Source of the DNA: Sorex araneus
Taxonomy: Eukaryota > Chordata > Mammalia > Eulipotyphla > Soricidae
Reading direction: 5' to 3'
Assembly: GCF_027595985.1 (NCBI RefSeq)
Contig: NC_073305.1
Span: forward strand, 110,194,035-110,258,034
Length of the DNA: 64,000 nt
The notes beneath the pieces are model-generated. The model ran no database searches, was not told the DNA's origin, and saw only the letters and a program-made list of their open reading frames with translations. Positions 52,577 to 61,774 of this stretch are shown one piece after another; position 1 is the stretch's first letter, and each line of letters starts with the position of its first letter. Position numbers and translations under genes: made by a program.

Positions 52577-53635
52577 TAGTCGGGCCCGTGCTCGGCTCCG
52601 GCCGGCCGGGTTTTCGGCCCGGGCGCCCATGCCCCTGCAGAGCCGGTGGATGTGGAACAAGCGGGAACCAGAGACAGCTTTAGGAATTGGGGTTCCAGCA
52701 AGTGCCTGCACCCATGTATGGAGACTGTGAATTAAGCCTTTGCCCCACGCCGGCTAACGGAGGAAAGAACCTTCCTTCTTGGTCTCTCTCCCCTCCGGGA
52801 GAAGGCGTGGTGTCCGACATTTTGCGGGTCCGTTGAGAAGGTACGAACTTGGTGGCGCGGAAAAAAAAAAAAAAAATGTGTGCTTTGAACTTGAAACAGC
52901 CGCAGGATACAGAGCCAGCCCTAGTCGGGCCCGTGCTCGGCTCCGGCCGGCCGGGTTTTCGGCCCGGGCGCCCATGCCCCTGCAGAGCCGGTGGATGTGG
53001 AACAAGCGGGAACCAGAGACAGCTTTAGGAATTGGTTTGTGGCAGAATTTTCCCAGGACTTTATACAGAAATCCAAAACCGCGCGGACGCTGCCGCGTCC
53101 GCGCGACTTAACATTTATAATTGTCATCAATGTGAAAGGGTTCCATTTGAACAGGTCAGACTTGGGGGGGAAACTCCAAATAATAACAGTAAGTTTTTGT
53201 TGAAATATTGAAGGTTCTTAATGTAACAGCCACCTCTGGACTATGAGCTAAGCAAAAGCCCCACGCTGGCCAACGTGGCGTGGAGTACACCATACTATGA
53301 GGCGCAGGAAGGGGGATGAGGGGGAAAAATTTAAAAAAAAAAATGGAAAAGGAAAAAGAGAAAAAAAAAGAGAGAGAGAGAGTTATGTCAACTATAGTGA
53401 GTTTTGTGTTGAATTATGGAATGTAATCAAGGTAAAGAAAAAATGAAGTGAAATTCATTAGTTATACAGTAGGGGGTAGGGGGTGGGGGCGGGGGGTAAA
53501 CTGGGGTTTCTGGTGGTGGAATTTGGGCACTGGTGAAGGGATGGGTGTTTGAATATTGTATAACTCACATATAAACCTGAGAACTTTGTAACTTTCCACA
53601 TGGTGATTTAATAAATATTTAAAAAAAAAAAAAAA
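52577..53635 (+). mobile_element. Composite retroposon (CR) copy E, young, with 15-bp TSD
   Basis: AAAATTCAGTTCAGC flanks it at 52562-52576 and 53636-53650. The body starts with TAGTCGGGCCCGTGCTCGGC at 52577 and again at 52922. The two units (345-bp period) are identical over about 113 bp although very rich in CpG (CCGGCCGGCCGGGTTTTCGG). Then follow TTTATACAGAAATCCAAAACC, CCGCGTCCGCGCGAC, CAGGTCAGACTTGGGGGG, AACTATAGTGAGTTTTGTG, a G-rich tract (GGGGGTAGGGGGTGGGGGCGGGG), GGGCACTGGTGAAGGGATGG and a poly(A) tail of about 19. The GC-rich units look like a small CpG island. Confidence 0.95.
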
Positions 53636-53650
53636 AAAATTCAGTTCAGC

Positions 53651-54342
53651 CAAATTTCTCAGGAGTGGGCTCTGAAGCTCTTAAGGGTCAGGCTAATTGA
53701 ATTTCAAGTAGCATATAATCTTCTCCATTAGCATTTTTGCATACAAAATCATTGAATTGATTAAATTTTATAAAAAGCAGATGCACAACTTTATTTACAT
53801 TTTGTACATACATAAATGAGCTTCATTTTACGTTCTTTTCATTAAAAAAGGTAACTATACTTATTTATTAGAGAAGAGTTGAAGTTCAAAACTCTGTGCT
53901 CATTATGCTCATTTTAATATGAGATTTTATCAGATTTCTATACAGAAAAATTGAAAGTTTAGTTTTTCCAGGGGCTGGTTTTTTCCATTCTGGAATTAAT
54001 TTGGCATGTCTATTAGGAACTTTTTTTTTCTGAAAAACACTTTAGGAGAGTTATCCTTTCTTTAACTTCAACATGGCAATGAATAGCACTCTATTATTTT
54101 CATTTCTTTTTAAAGGAGTTTAAAATTAAATTACCTCAACTAAAACAATTATCTATCAAGGTTTTTTTTAACAAAAACAATAAAGCTTAAAAATAAGATT
54201 TTAAAGGGAATCTTTAAAATAATAAAAGTTAAAGACTAAATTAAAGTGGCTTTTAGAGATATATACTAGGACAGTTAGTGGAAAATGTTTTAATGTATGA
54301 TAGTACTAACCTCAGTTTCTTTAACAATTAAATAACAAAATC
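53651..54342. other. Intergenic DNA, no gene recognised
   Basis: AT-rich DNA without a supported feature. Confidence 0.4.
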
Positions 54343-54355
54343 AATACATTAGACT

Positions 54356-54537
54356 GGGGCTGGAGAGATAGCACAGCGGGTAGGGCGTTTGCCTTGCACG
54401 CGGCCGACCCGGGTTCAAATCCCAGCATCCCATATGGTACCCTGAGCATGGCCAGGGGTAATTCCTGAGTGCAGAGCCAGGAGTAACCCCTGTGCATTGC
54501 CAGGTGTGACCCAAAAAGCAAAAAAAAAAAAAAAAAA
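54356..54537 (+). mobile_element. Young SINE-A with 13-bp TSD
   Basis: AATACATTAGACT flanks it at 54343-54355 and 54538-54550. Head GGGGCTGGAGAGATAGCACAG, B box GGTTCAAATCC, diagnostic CATGGCCAGGGGTAATTCC, tail with about 20 A. Over about 165 nt it differs from the copy at 60486 at only two positions that I can count. Confidence 0.97.
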
Positions 54538-54555
54538 AATACATTAGACTAATAT

Positions 54556-54807
54556 GTAACACTGTAGCACTGTCGTCCCATTGTTCATCAATTTGCTGGA
54601 GCTGGCACCAGTAACATCTCCATTTTGAGACTTGTTATTACTGTTTTGGGCATGTCGAATATGCAACAAGGACCTTGCTAGGCTCTGCCCTGTGGTCGGG
54701 GATACTGTCGGTAGCTTGCTGGGCTCTCCGAGAGAGACGGAGAAATCAAACCAAGTCAGCTGCATGCAAGGCAAACTCCCTACCCGCTATGCTATCACTC
54801 CAGTCCG
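54556..54807 (-). mobile_element. SINE-R, antisense
   Basis: The plus strand runs from TAACACTGTAGCACTGTCG through GTAACATCTCCATTTTGAG, GGGCATGTCGAATATGC and CTCTCCGAGAGAGACGG to GCTATCACTCCAGTCC. It is full length and placed just after the young SINE-A. Confidence 0.92.
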
Positions 54808-54964
54808 TATACTCCAGAAAAATTCAGTACAAATTCAGTATCCTACATTTATTCTATTGGTCCCGTTGAGCCCAGAGTCCAAGATCACAAAGTTCCACAT
54901 TACGTGGGTTCCATGGGATTTCGCTGATGCTTTGACATAATGTACACATAAAACAACCTATATA

Positions 54965-55136
54965 GGGGCTGGAGCAATAGCACAGCTGGTAGGGCGTTTG
55001 CCTTGCACGCAGCCAACCTGTGAGATGGTTCAATTCCCACCATCCCATATGGTCCCCTGAGCACCGCCAGGAGTAATTCCTGAGTGTAGAGCCAGGAGTA
55101 ACCCCTGTGCATCGCCGAGTGTGACCCCAAAAAAAA
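54965..55136 (+). mobile_element. SINE-A with a changed B-box region
   Basis: GGGGCTGGAGCAATAGCACAG head and the usual tail are present, but the segment before the B box reads CAACCTGTGAGATGGTTCAATTCCC, with about 8 extra bases. A short A-run ends it. TATAT-rich flanks hide any TSD. Confidence 0.92.
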
Positions 55137-55196
55137 ATTTATATAATATACTGATTTATGTCAATGTCACTTCAATTTTTCAAAACAAAACAATTT

Positions 55197-55365
55197 CAAA
55201 AATAAAAGGGACAAACAGAGGTTAAGATATTTGCTTTGCAATGCTGCTTGCCAGTTCAATCCCCATCACTGAATATGACTCCCGAGCACTGTCAGGAATA
55301 ACTCTTGAAAACAGAGCCAGAAGTAAGCCCTAATATTGTCAGGTTTTACCCCAGCCATCTACAAA
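55197..55365 (+). mobile_element. Old SINE
   Basis: GACAAACAGAGGTTAAGATATTTGC head, GCCAGTTCAATCCCCATC B-box region, CCGAGCACTGTCAGGAATAAC and GAGCCAGAAGTAAGCC tail. Confidence 0.75.
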
Positions 55366-55434
55366 TACAGAAAAAATGGGATAAGAAAAAAATTATCTTA
55401 AAAAAAACAAGCTTCTATATATATTTTTTTCTTC

Positions 55435-55598
55435 CCAGTTTTGAGTCACACTGATTGTTTTCAGATCTTACTCTTGACTCTGCACGTAGGAATTACACTT
55501 GGCGATGTTGGAGACCATATGTGGTGCCAGGTATTGAACCAGGGTTAGTCAGGTGCTATATGAGAGCCTTAAATCCTATAGTATCTCACTGGCACAAA
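55435..55598 (-). mobile_element. Old SINE, antisense
   Basis: The plus strand shows TTGACTCTGCACGTAGGAATTACAC, GACCATATGTGGTGCCAGG, TATTGAACCAGGGTTAG and AGTATCTCACTGGC, the antisense of tail, B box and head. Confidence 0.7.
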
Positions 55599-55599
55599 G

Positions 55600-55935
55600 C
55601 TTTTTTTTAGTTGTCCCCAGTTTCCCGTACCACCTGCCCTAAGCCTTTCTCCTTAGCAGAAAATACTTTATTTTATATTGCTTGTTAAACCAAATGGCTA
55701 ATGGAATTATCAAAAACTAACTCAGTAAGAGATCTAAAATTGTGAATCGTTAAATCTCACCACGGGAGTGTTAAGCCCTTACCTGAGGGTTTACTGAGAT
55801 GTTTGTTGTCACTTGAACCTTCTGTGTTACTGTTTTTAGAAATTGGCTTTTCTGATACTTTTCCATATCATTTGGTGTGCAGTTACTGGGCTGTCAGTAC
55901 TGTGGAATTTGTAGGTGTTATAAAACCACATACGA
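55600..55935. other. Intergenic DNA, no feature recognised
   Basis: No gene is supported. Confidence 0.4.
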
Positions 55936-55936
55936 G

Positions 55937-56385
55937 GCTACAGACACCAGCAGCTCCAGGATCCAGAGAACTGGGCTGATGAGTTCACAAGGTCGTGGCA
56001 ACGGGGTATGGCTGCGGCTGCAGGGGCTTCTGAATGTACAAGGTTAGGGAGACTACCCACTCCCTCTCTCAGAAGACCCCAGAGCTTGAAAACCAGTGTA
56101 CTCAAAACTTTCATCTGTTCAGCATCTCTGAAGACATGAATCCAGGAGCAGTAAAGTTGGGGCTGCTGGCATGACAGTGAATGTAGGGTGTGAGTGTAGG
56201 CGCTGGGGCTTTGGCAGGGTGGGGACTCACCCCACCCCTCCCCAGAGACCACACCAGAGTTTTCAGCCAGCACAACACCCCTGAATTTCTGCAGCTTGGC
56301 TTACATCTCTTTCAAGATAAGACGCGAATCTGGGAAGCTGGACTGATGAGTTTACACAGCAGCAGCTCCGGCATGTGGCAAAAAG
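55937..56385. repeat. Unclassified GC-richer repeat with terminal duplication
   Basis: AGCAGCTCCAGGATCC and GGGCTGATGAGTTCACA (about 55950-55990) recur as GGACTGATGAGTTTACACAGC and AGCAGCTCCGGC (about 56340-56370), a spacing of about 370-385 bp. It may be one unit plus of a tandem array. The family is unknown to me. Confidence 0.5.
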
Positions 56386-56862
56386 AAGCTTTTAGAGAAA
56401 CTTTTAATATTCATTCAGGAATTTCACTAGCAATTTGTTTTATACTGCTTTATATGAGAAGTGTGTTTATGCTATTCAATAAGAAAGGACATATTGATTT
56501 GTTAAAAAAAAATGGCAATCATGGCAAATTTTATGCTGTTTATAACTAGCCACAAGATGAATATTTTAAAGATAAAAAGTCTATATGTATACAAAAACAT
56601 TGATGAAATGAACTTCAAATATTGAAAAAGAATTACACATGAACAAAAAGAAAAGGAAGAAAAAAGTTTGTCTTAGAAAAATGGAGTCAGATGTGAGGAA
56701 ATTGAGGTTACAAGTAAAGTTTCTAGGTAAGAGAAAGTCAAAGAGGAACACACAGGCTTTGTGGGGAAATAAAGATCAGAACTTAATTTTTCCTTTTGTG
56801 AAAGCAAATTTCGAATAATGTCCCCCTTGCCAGAAAAAAATTAAAGCAAAAATATAATTTTA
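56386..56862. other. Intergenic DNA, no gene recognised
   Basis: AT-rich and A-rich DNA; no feature is supported. Confidence 0.4.
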
Positions 56863-56875
56863 AAGTGACAAAAAT

Positions 56876-57049
56876 GGGGCTGAAGCAATAGCACAGCGGG
56901 TAGGGTGTTTGCTTTGCATGCAGCCAACCCGGATTCGATTCCCAGCATCCCATATGGTCCCCTGAACACCTCCAGGAGTAATTCCTGAGTGTAGGACCAG
57001 GAGTAACCCCTGTGTATAGCCGGATGTGACCCAAAAAGCAAAAAAAAAT
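56876..57049 (+). mobile_element. SINE-A with imperfect TSD
   Basis: GGGGCTGAAGCAATAGCACAG head, GGATTCGATTCC B box, GCCGGATGTGACCCAAAAAGC tail. GTGACAAAAAT (56865-56875) resembles TTGACAAAAAAT after the tail. Confidence 0.93.
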
Positions 57050-57414
57050 TGACAAAAAATTCCCAGTAATGTTATAGAATAAATTGATTTCCATATATAT
57101 AAATAATTGCTTGAAGTCAAGAATTCATCTCATGCTAATAAATTTACTACTTTACTATATTGGGGGGGCTAATTTTTTTTTTGCCTTTAGTTGTTTAAAA
57201 GCTTTGAAGGCATTGCTTAATTTTGCAATTTATAAAAACAATTACTGTGAAAAATTAATGACACATTAAATTGTTTTGATATACACCTAGACAAGCTTAT
57301 CTTTTCTTCTAAAAGTATAATGACTTACCAAGAGTTCATACAAATGGATCTTCAGGACATATAAAGATCCATAAAATTTATTTTAATGTTATTAATTGAT
57401 ATGATATTATTATA
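57050..57414. other. Intergenic DNA, no feature recognised
   Basis: No gene is supported. Confidence 0.4.
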
Positions 57415-57557
57415 TTTTTGGTTTGGGGATATCCCAACTATGCTTAGAGCTTATTCCTGGCTCTGCACTCAGGAATCATTCCTGATGGACATGGGGGTCC
57501 ATATGAGGTGCTAAGGTTCAATCCTAAGGGTTTGATAAGGGTCTGCCACATACAAGG

Positions 57558-58591
57558 TGTAGGATAACATAGTCTCAGGTAGTTTAGGTTTATTGGAATA
57601 CTCCCGTTACAGTGCTCATATTCCTCTTTGTTTATTTGTGGCTTCTTTCTTAGTGTTCTGTTGACTTGTAAATGATGTTTTTCTCTTCTCCTTGAGTCCT
57701 TTGCATAGTTTATTCAGAGCAAGTCCTTTTTATATGGACACAGGGAGACTTAACAAATGTTATGCTTTTGTAACCTGGGAGTCATTTGACTCTACATGAT
57801 ATTTTCCTCCAGGGCATCTGTTCTCTTGGCCTAAGCCTCAGCTGCCCTTACTTCCTAGCACCCCCAAAGCACGGTCCCGACGGGGGACGAGAAGGACCCA
57901 GGGCAAGCGGTGAGTTGTGTGCTACCCTGGCATCGAGATGGGCCTGGCCAAAATGCCTAATGCTTAACTATAAGTTAAGAGCTTGGTCATGGACGAGTGC
58001 TGTCATGATCCAAACAGTGATAATTGGATTTGGACCCTGCTAGGGTGAGGAATGATTAATCTGGCCTGAGTGCTGTGGTCTGAGTCTGTGGCAAGATGTT
58101 GCCAGGAGAGCTGCCTTGCAAGCCTCAATGTATCCCTTGCTATGTCCATACAAAAATAACTAGTATTAAGATGTTAATAAGTTCCTGGACTAAGGAAAAG
58201 AAAAAAACCTGAAGAGTGAGGAAGGGCTTTGGAATGCCCTGCCCTCAGGAAGGGCTTTCTTATGTTGATTTTGCTACCTGGCTGGGTGTAGCCTTGAAGG
58301 CAAGGGGGGAGAGAGAAGGAGGAGAGATGAGAGAAGCCAGAAAGAAGCAGCAGTTGATCCAGAGAGAGGCCGGAGCTGGGAGTTCGGGAGATGAGAAAGA
58401 TGGAAGATAGAATAAACGGTAACTAATCAACAACTAGCTTGGTCCTCGTTCTTCCTTCGCCTTTCCTTGACCACTGGCCGTCTCGATCCAGTCCACACAC
58501 GGCGGTTCCAGAGCACCGAATGCGGGCGGTGAGACAGAGCCGCCCGGAGAGCCCGCGAGTGCACTTGCCCCTCATTGTGCCTTAGTTTACA
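57558..58591 (+). mobile_element. Solo LTR of an endogenous retrovirus, copy 3
   Basis: This 1,034-bp element, TGTAGGATAACATAG...TTAGTTTACA, is flanked by CAAGG (57553-57557 and 58592-58596; a 6-bp ACAAGG match is possible if the last A is shared). It contains a hairpin-prone AGGAAGGGCTT duplication at 58221 and 58247. AATAAA at about 58410, followed by GGTAACTAATCAAC, is a plausible R-region poly(A) signal, and a GC-rich U5-like end with CCGCCCGGAGAGCCCGCGAG follows. It closely matches copies 1 and 2. No viral genes are present. Confidence 0.88.
58410..58416 (+). promoter_or_regulatory. Candidate LTR poly(A) signal AATAAA
   Basis: AGAATAAACGG lies about 180 bp before the LTR 3' end, a usual place for the retroviral signal in or near R. 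Function is inferred. Confidence 0.5.
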
Positions 58592-58644
58592 CAAGGCAAG
58601 CACCTTATTCATTCTACTATCTCTCCAAGTCCTGCAAGATGGAA

Positions 58645-59250
58645 GTTTGAAAAAACTTTTGAGTCTTCCCAAAGTCTTTCACAAAATAAGTTAATATACA
58701 AAAAAAAAGGGGAGTGAGAAAGAAAAGATGATCAAAAAGGCGAAACTCTTATGGAAAATTATCTATCAGAAATAACTGAAGGGCGTGGGCTGGCCTCCTA
58801 TTTCCCAGAATTCTGGCCCTGTAAGGAAAATGGTGCTAAGAAAGCAGCAGAGCAAGAGTTCATCTTCCAGGACCCTCCAGGGGTCATAGGTAAAGAGAAG
58901 AACTGTACTCTAAATAGATGTGGGAATAATATTCTAATTAGAAACTATTTGCAGAAAGGTTCTGTGACTCCAGCAAAGGCTTCAGAAAGATGAAAGGTGG
59001 AACAGGGACTGAGGTGATCAAGATGACTGAAGTAAAGTCCTTGGGGGTCTTAAACTACCTCCAGAGGATCAAAGCTACATTCTGAGGCAAACTCTTGAGA
59101 ATATACCCAAAGAACAATACAGGTATGTTGAAAACAAAAGTGAAGCTCTTTATGATGTAGGAATCAGAGATGGTTCAAAAGAGATAAATATTTTATAATA
59201 CTTGTCAAAAGCCTTGTGTCTGGCAAAGTTTTTCTGGCCCATTCTCATCT
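58645..59250. other. Intergenic DNA, no gene recognised
   Basis: A short open frame at 58751-58993 shows no family signature. No feature is supported. Confidence 0.4.
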
Positions 59251-59252
59251 TA

Positions 59253-59320
59253 CACACGCCCACGTGTGCACGCGTGCTCGCGCACGCACACACATGCACG
59301 CGCGCGCACGTGCACACAGT
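59253..59320. repeat. Alternating purine-pyrimidine CA/CG tract
   Basis: CACGTGTGCACGCG, TGCTCGCGCACGCACACACATGCACGCGCGCGCACGTGCACACAG: nearly perfect alternation over about 60 bp. It can adopt Z-DNA and contains small palindromes such as CACGTG and TGCACGTGCA-like units. Confidence 0.9.
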
Positions 59321-59787
59321 AAATTCTTAAAGTACAAGAACACTTATTCTTTCCATGAGTAACATCTATGGGAACAGTCCCATGAAGATAATAAGAAAAT
59401 AGAAGGGTTCAACTTACACACTGAGATTATATATAAGAAAAGAATAGCATACAATTTAACAACTACCATCTAAATTTCAAAATGACATACAATTAAGAAA
59501 ATGAGAGATCTGAAAGAACATAGTAACATAAATTTAATAGCTATTATTTTAATAGCAACAATTACAACATTTGTGATATCGAACACTCACAAATGGTCTA
59601 ATAAAAAGAGAAAGACATGAAACAGAAATGACACATCCTACAGGCTATCAAATAGAAGGGAAGAACATATATATATAATAAAAAAGGACGCTGGAGGTAA
59701 ATGCCAAAGATGTTAGCATTTACAACATTGTTTTCACTAACTGGTAATATATCAATTAAACCTCTGTGACTCTATCTTGTTCCTGCC
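59321..59787. other. Intergenic DNA, no feature recognised
   Basis: AT-rich DNA; nothing is supported. Confidence 0.4.
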
Positions 59788-60165
59788 TATCATTATCCAG
59801 TCCCATATGAGCAGGCTTGGAGATCTTAGCCCCTGGTCCCGACACCTGGGTTCCTCGGCTGGTTCCTTGATGCATGAGGCTCGTTAGAACATTTGGGGAG
59901 TGGCCTTGAGCATGACTGTGGCTAGGTTCCAGAGGTCTTCAGCTGCCGGGGCTCTGCTCAGGGCAGGGAGGGAAACTCAACCTGCCTTGCTCTGAGGGGC
60001 CCTGGTGAAGACAGCCAGGCATGGGAACAAGAAACTCTGCATAAATCTCTTCAGGGAGCTTTGTTTTATAGTCTCTGGATCTTGGTCATTGATAGGGCCA
60101 TTACTGGTGCCCGCTCAAGCAAATCAATGATCAACGGGATACAGTGATACAGTGATACAGTGATC
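59788..60165 (+). mobile_element. Unclassified repeat with RTE-type 3' tail
   Basis: The body (GAGCAGGCTTGGAGATCT, GGCCTTGAGCATGACTGTGG, GTGAAGACAGCCAGGC, TATAGTCTCTGGATCTTGG) matches blocks at 49985-50280, in another order. At about 60103 it joins the RTE/SINE-R tail (TTACTGGTGCCCGCTCAAGC, AATCAATGATCAACGGG) and ends in three CAGTGATA units. The body is not the tRNA-Ala head, so this is a third kind of sequence joined to the RTE tail. Confidence 0.7.
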
Positions 60166-60469
60166 ATTACCCAACTTCACCAATAGCACTTTGTATTATC
60201 ATTAAACACCATTCCTTACACTTTTCTTCTTAGTCTCCCCCATTCTCTCTGACACTCTCTGAAAAATTCTCTATGTTTGTCTGCAATTTTATTGCATTTA
60301 CCTATAGTATAGGGATGATAGTGTCCATGCTCTCCAAAAATGGAAAAGTCTCAGCCCTGTTTTCTTTCTCAAAACCTGCTTCCACCCCAAGAGTGAGTAA
60401 TTCAGACTTTGACTGTACAAAGTAACACTTAACAGCAGGCAAATGTCCCAGGAAACAATCTTAAGAATA
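60166..60469. other. Intergenic DNA, no feature recognised
   Basis: No gene is supported. Confidence 0.4.
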
Positions 60470-60485
60470 AATAATAAAAATCTGG

Positions 60486-60668
60486 GGGCTGGAGAGATAG
60501 CACAGCGGGTAGGGCGTTTGCCTTGCACGCGGCCGACCCGGGTTCAAATCCCAGCATCCCATATGGTCCCCTGAGCACGGCCAGGGGTAATTCCTGAGTG
60601 CAGAGCCAGGAGTAACCCCTGTGCATTGCCAGGTGTGACCCAAAAAGCAAAAAAAAAAAAAAAAAAAA
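60486..60668 (+). mobile_element. Young SINE-A with 16-bp TSD
   Basis: AATAATAAAAATCTGG flanks it at 60470-60485 and 60669-60684. It belongs to the same subfamily as 54356-54537 (GGAGAGATAG head, GGTTCAAATCC, CACGGCCAGGGG) with a poly(A) tail of about 20. Confidence 0.97.
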
Positions 60669-60733
60669 AATAATAAAAATCTGGATGGTGTCACCTTCCT
60701 TGAAGATGAGATGACTTTTAAAATGGGGGGATT

Positions 60734-61483
60734 TCACACCGGCTGAGAAGAAATTTTCTTCTTTCTCAGGAAGAAACGCGGCGTGGTGTCAACCATAGTG
60801 TGATGTCCATTAAGCTAACAGACCTGGTGGCGTAGGAATGGGATATAAGGGGAAAATTTATGTACATGGAACAGTGGGACGCTGGTGGAATCTCGAGCCG
60901 GAGCCGATACCAGCGCAAGACCTTCGGTTCCAGAAACTGCTTGCAGACACTCTACTAGTCTATCAACTAAGCCAGAGCCCCATGCCTGCTGATGACGGGA
61001 AATAACCATCCTTTTTGGTTTTTTTTCCCTTTGTCAGGCAGCGTGGCGATTACTAAACAGGCGTGAACTTGGTGGCACGGGGCAAAGGGGAATAAGAAAA
61101 GTTATGTAACAAACAGCGGGACTTAATATCTCTATATTCTTAGCAATGGAGAACTATCAAATGCCTCCTTGGCAATAGGACTGTCTTTTTCTTTTTGGTG
61201 GGAAACCCCAACAACGGTAGTGAGTTGTGTGTTGAAACATGGAATGTAATCGAGATAAAGTGTAAACGAAGTGAAACTTATCACTTACAAGGGTGGGGAC
61301 TGGGGAGGTGAGAGGGGGCAGCAGGTATACTGGGGGGGTTGGTGATGGAACATGGGCACTGGTGAAGTGGTGAAGGGAAGGGTGTTTGAGTATTGTATAA
61401 CTGACATAATCCTGAGAACTATGTAACCCTCCACATGGTGATTCAATAAAATTAAAAAAAAATAATAAATTAAAAAAATAAAT
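60734..61483 (+). mobile_element. Composite retroposon (CR) copy F, 5'-truncated, with 14-bp TSD
   Basis: AAAATGGGGGGATT flanks it at 60720-60733 and 61484-61497. It starts CACACCGGCTGAG inside the body and follows copy B (14530-15224) nearly base for base: GGTGTCAACCATAGTGTGATG, GGACGCTGGTGGAATCTCG, GCAGACACTCTACTAG, GATGACGGGAAATAACC, AACGGTAGTGAGTTGTG, GGGGGCAGCAGG and ATTCAATAAAATTAAAA. GGTGAAG is locally duplicated in the 3' motif at about 61364. Confidence 0.95.
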
Positions 61484-61497
61484 AAAATGGGGGGATT

Positions 61498-61666
61498 AGG
61501 AAAAAAATCTCTCTTTTAAATGTTGAATTGGCCTCAAGATAAGCAATAATTAGAACAATTGAAATGCACATATTTTAAATATATTTAGCTATTTGTGCTA
61601 CTATATCAATATAAATCTGAGTGTTAGCAATATTAAACCTCAAGTATTTTTGGAGGGAAGTATTTT
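61498..61666. other. AT-rich spacer
   Basis: Nothing is recognised. Confidence 0.4.
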
Positions 61667-61774
61667 CTCTCTGATCACTGTATCACTGTCATCCTATTGC
61701 TCGAGCGGGCACCAGTAACGTCTCCATTGTGAGACTTGTTGTTACTGTTTTGGGCATATAGAATACACCACGAT
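61667..61774 (-). mobile_element. SINE-R, antisense, 5'-truncated
   Basis: The plus strand shows ATCACTGTATCACTGTCATCC, GCTCGAGCGGGCACCAGTAACG, CTCCATTGTGAGACTTGTTG and GGGCATATAGAATACACCACG. The head is missing. Confidence 0.88.

Larger units (their letters stand above)
57415..58640 (-). mobile_element. Old SINE, antisense, split by a solo LTR
   Basis: Left part 57415-57557 (plus strand CTCTGCACTCAGGAATCATTCC, GTCCATATGAGGTGCTAAGG, CATACAAGG) joins the right part 58592-58640 (CAAGGCAAGCACC, CTATCTCTCCAAGTCC) once the LTR is removed. CAAGG is duplicated at the join. Confidence 0.85.
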
